Shown here in pieces: positions 6,120 through 8,614 of a stretch of 8,614 bases of DNA. A model generated the notes under the pieces. It was not told where the DNA came from. It ran no database searches and worked only from the letters and a program-made list of their open reading frames with translations. Each line of letters begins with the position of its first letter. Position 1 is the first letter of the stretch. The translations under genes were made by a program, and so were the position numbers. The DNA is from an uncultured Lachnospiraceae bacterium (GTDB lineage Bacteria; Bacillota; Clostridia; Lachnospirales; Lachnospiraceae): NCBI GenBank assembly GCA_900555195.1, contig USKC01000119.1, positions 1 to 8,614 on the forward strand, in the 5' to 3' direction.

Positions 6120-7613
6120 TTATTCCAGTGCTTCCAGGTAGCCGTCCACCGTGCTCTGAATATTTTTGGTCACTTCCGCCGATGTCTCATTTCCTTTCAG
6201 GAGCTGGTCGAATTCCGTTACAATATCACTCTGGAATGTTCCAAACCAAGTGCTGTCATACCAGACAGACGCGGATGAATTATAGCCCTCCGGGCTGGTA
6301 CTGATCACTTCCGCAATCGCGTCTGCATAATCCGCAGGCATTGATTCATAGAGCAGGTCCGTATAATTTACATTTGCAGGAATAGAATTGGTCTCAATAT
6401 ACCACTGCTGAACCACCGGATCTGTTACCAGGAATTTCAGGAATGCCCAAGCAAGATCTTTCTGCTCTGTCTCCTTATAAATACAGATGTTCAGATCGCC
6501 GATATTGCTACAGGTAATTCCAGCATGGTCGCCTTCCTGAATCTTAGGAAGCGGAACAAACATAAAGCGATCTTCCAGACCAGCGGCCTTTATCGTATTA
6601 TAAACATTATAAACATCTTCCGCCCAGATCATAGCAATGTTATGTTCTTCTGTCCATGCATTTGTCAGATCCAACCCTTCCAGGTAATCCGGGCTGCTAT
6701 ATTGTCCCAGTTCAGCAAGATAGTCAAATACAGCCTGGGTTTCCGGAGTATCAAAATATACCTTTGTTTCAGAAAGCTTCGGGCTGAATTCAAAGATTTC
6801 GTTGTCGAATCCGCGGCCGATCAAAATGTAATTCTTATACGCATCAGAAGCTTTAACCATGCTGATTCCATACGTCTGTTTTCCGGTAACCGGATCCGTA
6901 CCCGTACAGGTCTTCGCGATGTTGGTCAGATCTTCAAATGTCCAATCAGAATCAGGCAGTTCTACGCCATAATTGCTAAGAATCTGCTTATCAATTACTG
7001 CAACCACCGGATTCAGCGTATAGGAAAGGCCATACGGTTTTACTTCCGTCATGTTGTCCGGATTTCTTCTGTAAGGATAGAACGTCAGAGCTTCGCTCAC
7101 TTCAGGATCGTTCTCGATATATTCTGTCAAATCCAGGCAGTAATCCGCGTTTCCGTTTCCATGAATCAGAATGTCATACTCGCCAGATAATGCCGCTGTC
7201 TGAATCGCTGCCTTCCAGTTGTCCCACGGAATCGGTTCGATTTCCAAAGTTACATTGGGATATAATTCGTTCCATCTCTCCACAACCACATTATAACCGG
7301 GCCTTTTTACCCCTGTTACCATATCGGTCGTGCCTTCTTCCCCCACCGTTGCAAACAGCCCCGGCCCATACATTTTCAGCGTCGCGGTCTCTTCACTGAT
7401 TACTTCAGAAGCTGCAGATTCCCCTTCTGCAGTGCCTGTTGCAGCAGTTCCTTCTTCCTGCCCTCCAGCAGTCTCTTGTGCTGCAGCGGTTTCCTGTGTT
7501 GTCGCCCCCGCCTGTTCTGTCGCTTCACTTCCGGCAGAACCACAGCCAGCAAGGCTTCCGGCCACCAATGCCACGCAAGCAAACAGCGCCATCAGTTTTT
7601 TCTTTTTGCCCAT
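6120..7613 (-). CDS. Extracellular solute-binding lipoprotein of a sugar ABC importer
   Basis: A 497-residue family 1 solute-binding protein. The N-terminus MGKKKKLMALFACVALVAGS leads into a lipobox L-A-G-C with the lipidated Cys at residue 24, so the mature protein is anchored outside the membrane. Residues about 25-76 form a low-complexity linker rich in Ala, Glu, Thr, Gly and Gln, which explains why the protein is longer than the usual 420-450. The globular domain starts near TLKMYGPG (about 78). It shows VVERWNELYPNVTLEIEPIP, then a WDNWKAAIQTAALSGEYDIL stretch, and the late pattern AWAFLKFLVTDPVVQQWYIE typical of the family. It should deliver an oligosaccharide to the permeases encoded downstream. 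The start has GGGAGG (7626-7621) seven bases upstream. It is the first gene after the promoter. The ligand is not identifiable from sequence. Confidence 0.94.
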   Translation of the reverse strand: MGKKKKLMALFACVALVAGSLAGCGSAGSEATEQAGATTQETAAAQETAGGQEEGTAATGTAEGESAASEVISEETATLKMYGPGLFATVGEEGTTDMVTGVKRPGYNVVVERWNELYPNVTLEIEPIPWDNWKAAIQTAALSGEYDILIHGNGNADYCLDLTEYIENDPEVSEALTFYPYRRNPDNMTEVKPYGLSYTLNPVVAVIDKQILSNYGVELPDSDWTFEDLTNIAKTCTGTDPVTGKQTYGISMVKASDAYKNYILIGRGFDNEIFEFSPKLSETKVYFDTPETQAVFDYLAELGQYSSPDYLEGLDLTNAWTEEHNIAMIWAEDVYNVYNTIKAAGLEDRFMFVPLPKIQEGDHAGITCSNIGDLNICIYKETEQKDLAWAFLKFLVTDPVVQQWYIETNSIPANVNYTDLLYESMPADYADAIAEVISTSPEGYNSSASVWYDSTWFGTFQSDIVTEFDQLLKGNETSAEVTKNIQSTVDGYLEALE

Positions 7614-7649
7614 AAAAATACCTCCCTGTTACATGAATTTGTTCCTCTC

Positions 7650-7670
7650 TCCAACGGGACCCCCGCTGGA
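7650..7670 (-). ncRNA. Hairpin near the 5' end of the sugar-operon leader RNA
   Basis: Minus-strand RNA 7670-7650 reads UCCAGCGGG-GGU-CCCGUUGGA and folds into nine pairs with a three-base loop. The one imperfection in the DNA palindrome becomes a G-U pair only in the RNA made from the minus strand, which favours an RNA role. From the -10 at 7687-7682 transcription should begin near 7675, placing the hairpin about five bases from the 5' end and well clear of the ribosome site at 7626-7621. It is most likely a 5'-terminal mRNA stabiliser. No ligand-binding riboswitch fold is apparent, and no T run follows to make it a terminator. Confidence 0.5.
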
Positions 7671-7674
7671 TTTA

Positions 7675-7710
7675 TGAGCTAATTATAACGAAACAGAATT
7701 TTGCTGAAAT
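7675..7710 (-). promoter_or_regulatory. Candidate sigma-A promoter of the sugar operon
   Basis: On the minus strand a perfect -10 hexamer TATAAT lies at 7687-7682, giving a predicted start near 7675 and a leader of about 60 bases before the binding-protein ATG. At the expected spacing there is no good -35 (ATTTCA at 7710-7705 matches TTGACA in only three positions). A strong -10 with a weak -35 overlapped by an inverted repeat suggests control by an activator or another regulator. Confidence 0.6.
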
Positions 7711-7731
7711 CAGCCCCCGCAACAAAATTCT
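7695..7731. promoter_or_regulatory. 12-bp inverted repeat overlapping the -35 region; candidate operator
   Basis: The arm AGAATTTTGCTG at 7695-7706 is repeated in reverse complement at 7720-7731 (CAACAAAATTCT), with 11 of 12 positions matching and 13 bp between the arms. A smaller palindrome, GCTGAAATCAGC, is nested at 7703-7714. The proximal arm covers the spacer and -35 region of the promoter, and the distal arm lies upstream. Because it precedes the predicted transcription start it should act as DNA, that is as a regulator binding site. The adjacent CdaR/PucR-family regulator is the leading candidate to bind it. Confidence 0.55.
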
Positions 7732-7756
7732 CCCCGGTTCTTTGTACCCGCAACAC

Positions 7757-7781
7757 AAAACGGCCGATATCCATCGGCCGT
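7757..7781 (-). terminator. Rho-independent terminator of the regulator gene
   Basis: Minus-strand sequence ACGGCCGAT-GGAT-ATCGGCCGT (7781-7760) is a perfect nine-pair GC-rich stem with a four-base loop. It is followed by TTT and then GTGTTG. It begins 27 bp after the regulator stop and lies upstream of the sugar-operon promoter, so the regulator and the sugar operon appear to be separate transcripts. The plus strand has no T run after the stem, so it acts in one direction. The T run is short, and some read-through is possible. Confidence 0.75.
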
Positions 7782-7808
7782 CTGTTCATTGGGGGACAGG
7801 TACATCCT

Positions 7809-8614
7809 TTATTTCCGTTTCAGATAGTAATAAAAGCACTCCATGAATTCTCTATCCGTATTGGCATTCAGAGGATTCATGTTCAAAGCTTCCCGAATCT
7901 TATCCAATCTATAGACCAGCGTATTCTTATGCACATGCAAAAGCGCACCGGCCTTGGTCAAATTATAATCCGCATCGATTAATGCTTCCATGGTTTCCGC
8001 ATAACTTTCAAGGAATTTGCTTCCAAGTTCTCTTTTAAGGACATGGAATACCGCGTTCAATTCCGAAACAGAGACCTGGGATTCAAGATAACGAATGGCG
8101 TAATCGTAAAAATAATAGCTCTTTTTTTCATTCCCCCGCAAATTCTTCTGCATCCACATACAATATAAATAGGCCTGTCTATAATTCATAATGTCGTTCT
8201 GCAAGGGGCCAATATACACACTATAAGCGAGCTGCTTCTCTCTGGCCGCACGCAGAACGCAGGAGAGATATTCTCCCACCACATATTTATAATCTTTCAT
8301 GGCATTCTGGAACGAATCCTGCATAGCAATAAACAAAAAGAAAAAGCCTTCCCGGGTGGTACCCCTCAAATCTTGCCTCGATCGGAACTCATTCTTATCC
8401 AGCAGTTCTTTCACCCAAATTTCCTGATCCGGCGCATTTTCCAGCCACAAAAGTACGGGTACCCTCAGAATGTCTTCCTCCAGGTTCAACGCCTGGAAAT
8501 ATCTGCTCAGATCTTCCCGTTCAAAATTATCATTATAAAAGATAAGATGCATCAGCTGCTCTCTCAAATTGTATTTTTTTAGGCTTTCATACTTATACAT
8601 CTCATATTCCATCA
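7809..8614 (-). CDS. CdaR/PucR-family transcriptional regulator, C-terminal part (cut by window edge)
   Basis: The frame is open to the right edge; the codon before Met (8612-8610) ends in TG and is no stop, so the gene probably continues upstream. The visible 267 residues end in a PucR-type helix-turn-helix (PF13556-like): TMEALIDADYNLTKAGALLH then VHKNTLVYRLDKIREAL at about residues 207-242. The middle (about 50-160, VPVLLWLEN... to ...YRQAYLYCMW) resembles the degenerate GGDEF-like domain of these proteins. The opening LREQLMHLIFYNDNFEREDL resembles the linker after the sensor domain of CdaR-type regulators. Full proteins are usually 350-400 residues or more, so an N-terminal sensor domain is expected beyond the edge. 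CdaR in Escherichia coli senses sugar diacids; ligands of Clostridia members are mostly unknown. A terminator follows, and the sugar operon lies directly downstream on the same strand. Confidence 0.88.
   Translation of the reverse strand, partial: MEYEMYKYESLKKYNLREQLMHLIFYNDNFEREDLSRYFQALNLEEDILRVPVLLWLENAPDQEIWVKELLDKNEFRSRQDLRGTTREGFFFLFIAMQDSFQNAMKDYKYVVGEYLSCVLRAAREKQLAYSVYIGPLQNDIMNYRQAYLYCMWMQKNLRGNEKKSYYFYDYAIRYLESQVSVSELNAVFHVLKRELGSKFLESYAETMEALIDADYNLTKAGALLHVHKNTLVYRLDKIREALNMNPLNANTDREFMECFYYYLKRK

Noticed and set aside
6525..7190. Plus-strand open frame of about 221 codons
   Set aside because: Antisense to the solute-binding protein; the Ile/Arg/Phe-rich product has no family resemblance.
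7614..7808. Riboswitch or T-box in the leader of the sugar operon
   Set aside because: The predicted leader is only about 60 bases, with one simple hairpin and no T-box or known aptamer core.

Overview
The window looks like part of a carbohydrate-use locus from a Gram-positive anaerobe of the Clostridia, most likely a gut Lachnospiraceae. That placement rests on strong GGAGG ribosome sites, a lipoprotein solute-binding protein with a KKKK n-region and a long A/E/T/G/Q-rich linker, a PucR/CdaR-type regulator, and a sugar ABC importer with no ATPase of its own nearby. It is an inference; no rRNA or other taxonomic marker is present. All recognisable genes lie on the minus strand, so the window reads from right to left.

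Layout in transcription order. (1) 8614-7809: C-terminal part of a CdaR/PucR-family regulator, cut by the right edge and followed by a hairpin terminator (7757-7781). (2) 7808-7614: control region with a 12-bp inverted repeat (7695-7731) next to a perfect -10 TATAAT (7682-7687), then a hairpin (7650-7670) that would sit almost at the 5' end of the mRNA, then a strong ribosome site. (3) 7613-6120: solute-binding lipoprotein. (4) 6088-6054: intercistronic hairpin. (5) 5999-5079 and 5053-4226: the two membrane permeases. (6) 4159-2798: FAD-dependent oxidoreductase whose stop overlaps the next start (ATGA). (7) 2801-275: glycoside hydrolase family 2 gene of the beta-mannosidase type, split by a frameshift near 2435-2439. 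(8) 251-1: start of a further gene resembling a TIM-barrel hypothetical glycosyl hydrolase family, cut by the left edge.

Working model. The binding protein captures an oligosaccharide outside the cell, and the two permeases import it using an ATPase encoded elsewhere. Cytoplasmic enzymes without signal peptides then process it: a GH2 exo-glycosidase, a second glycosidase-like protein and an FAD oxidoreductase. The regulator next door, read through the inverted repeat at the promoter, is the obvious candidate for control. The least ordinary points are the broken GH2 gene and its recoding-like context, the redox enzyme tightly coupled to a glycosidase, and the layered promoter and RNA-hairpin signals. 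The longest stretch without a gene is 7614-7808 (195 bp), and its contents are described.
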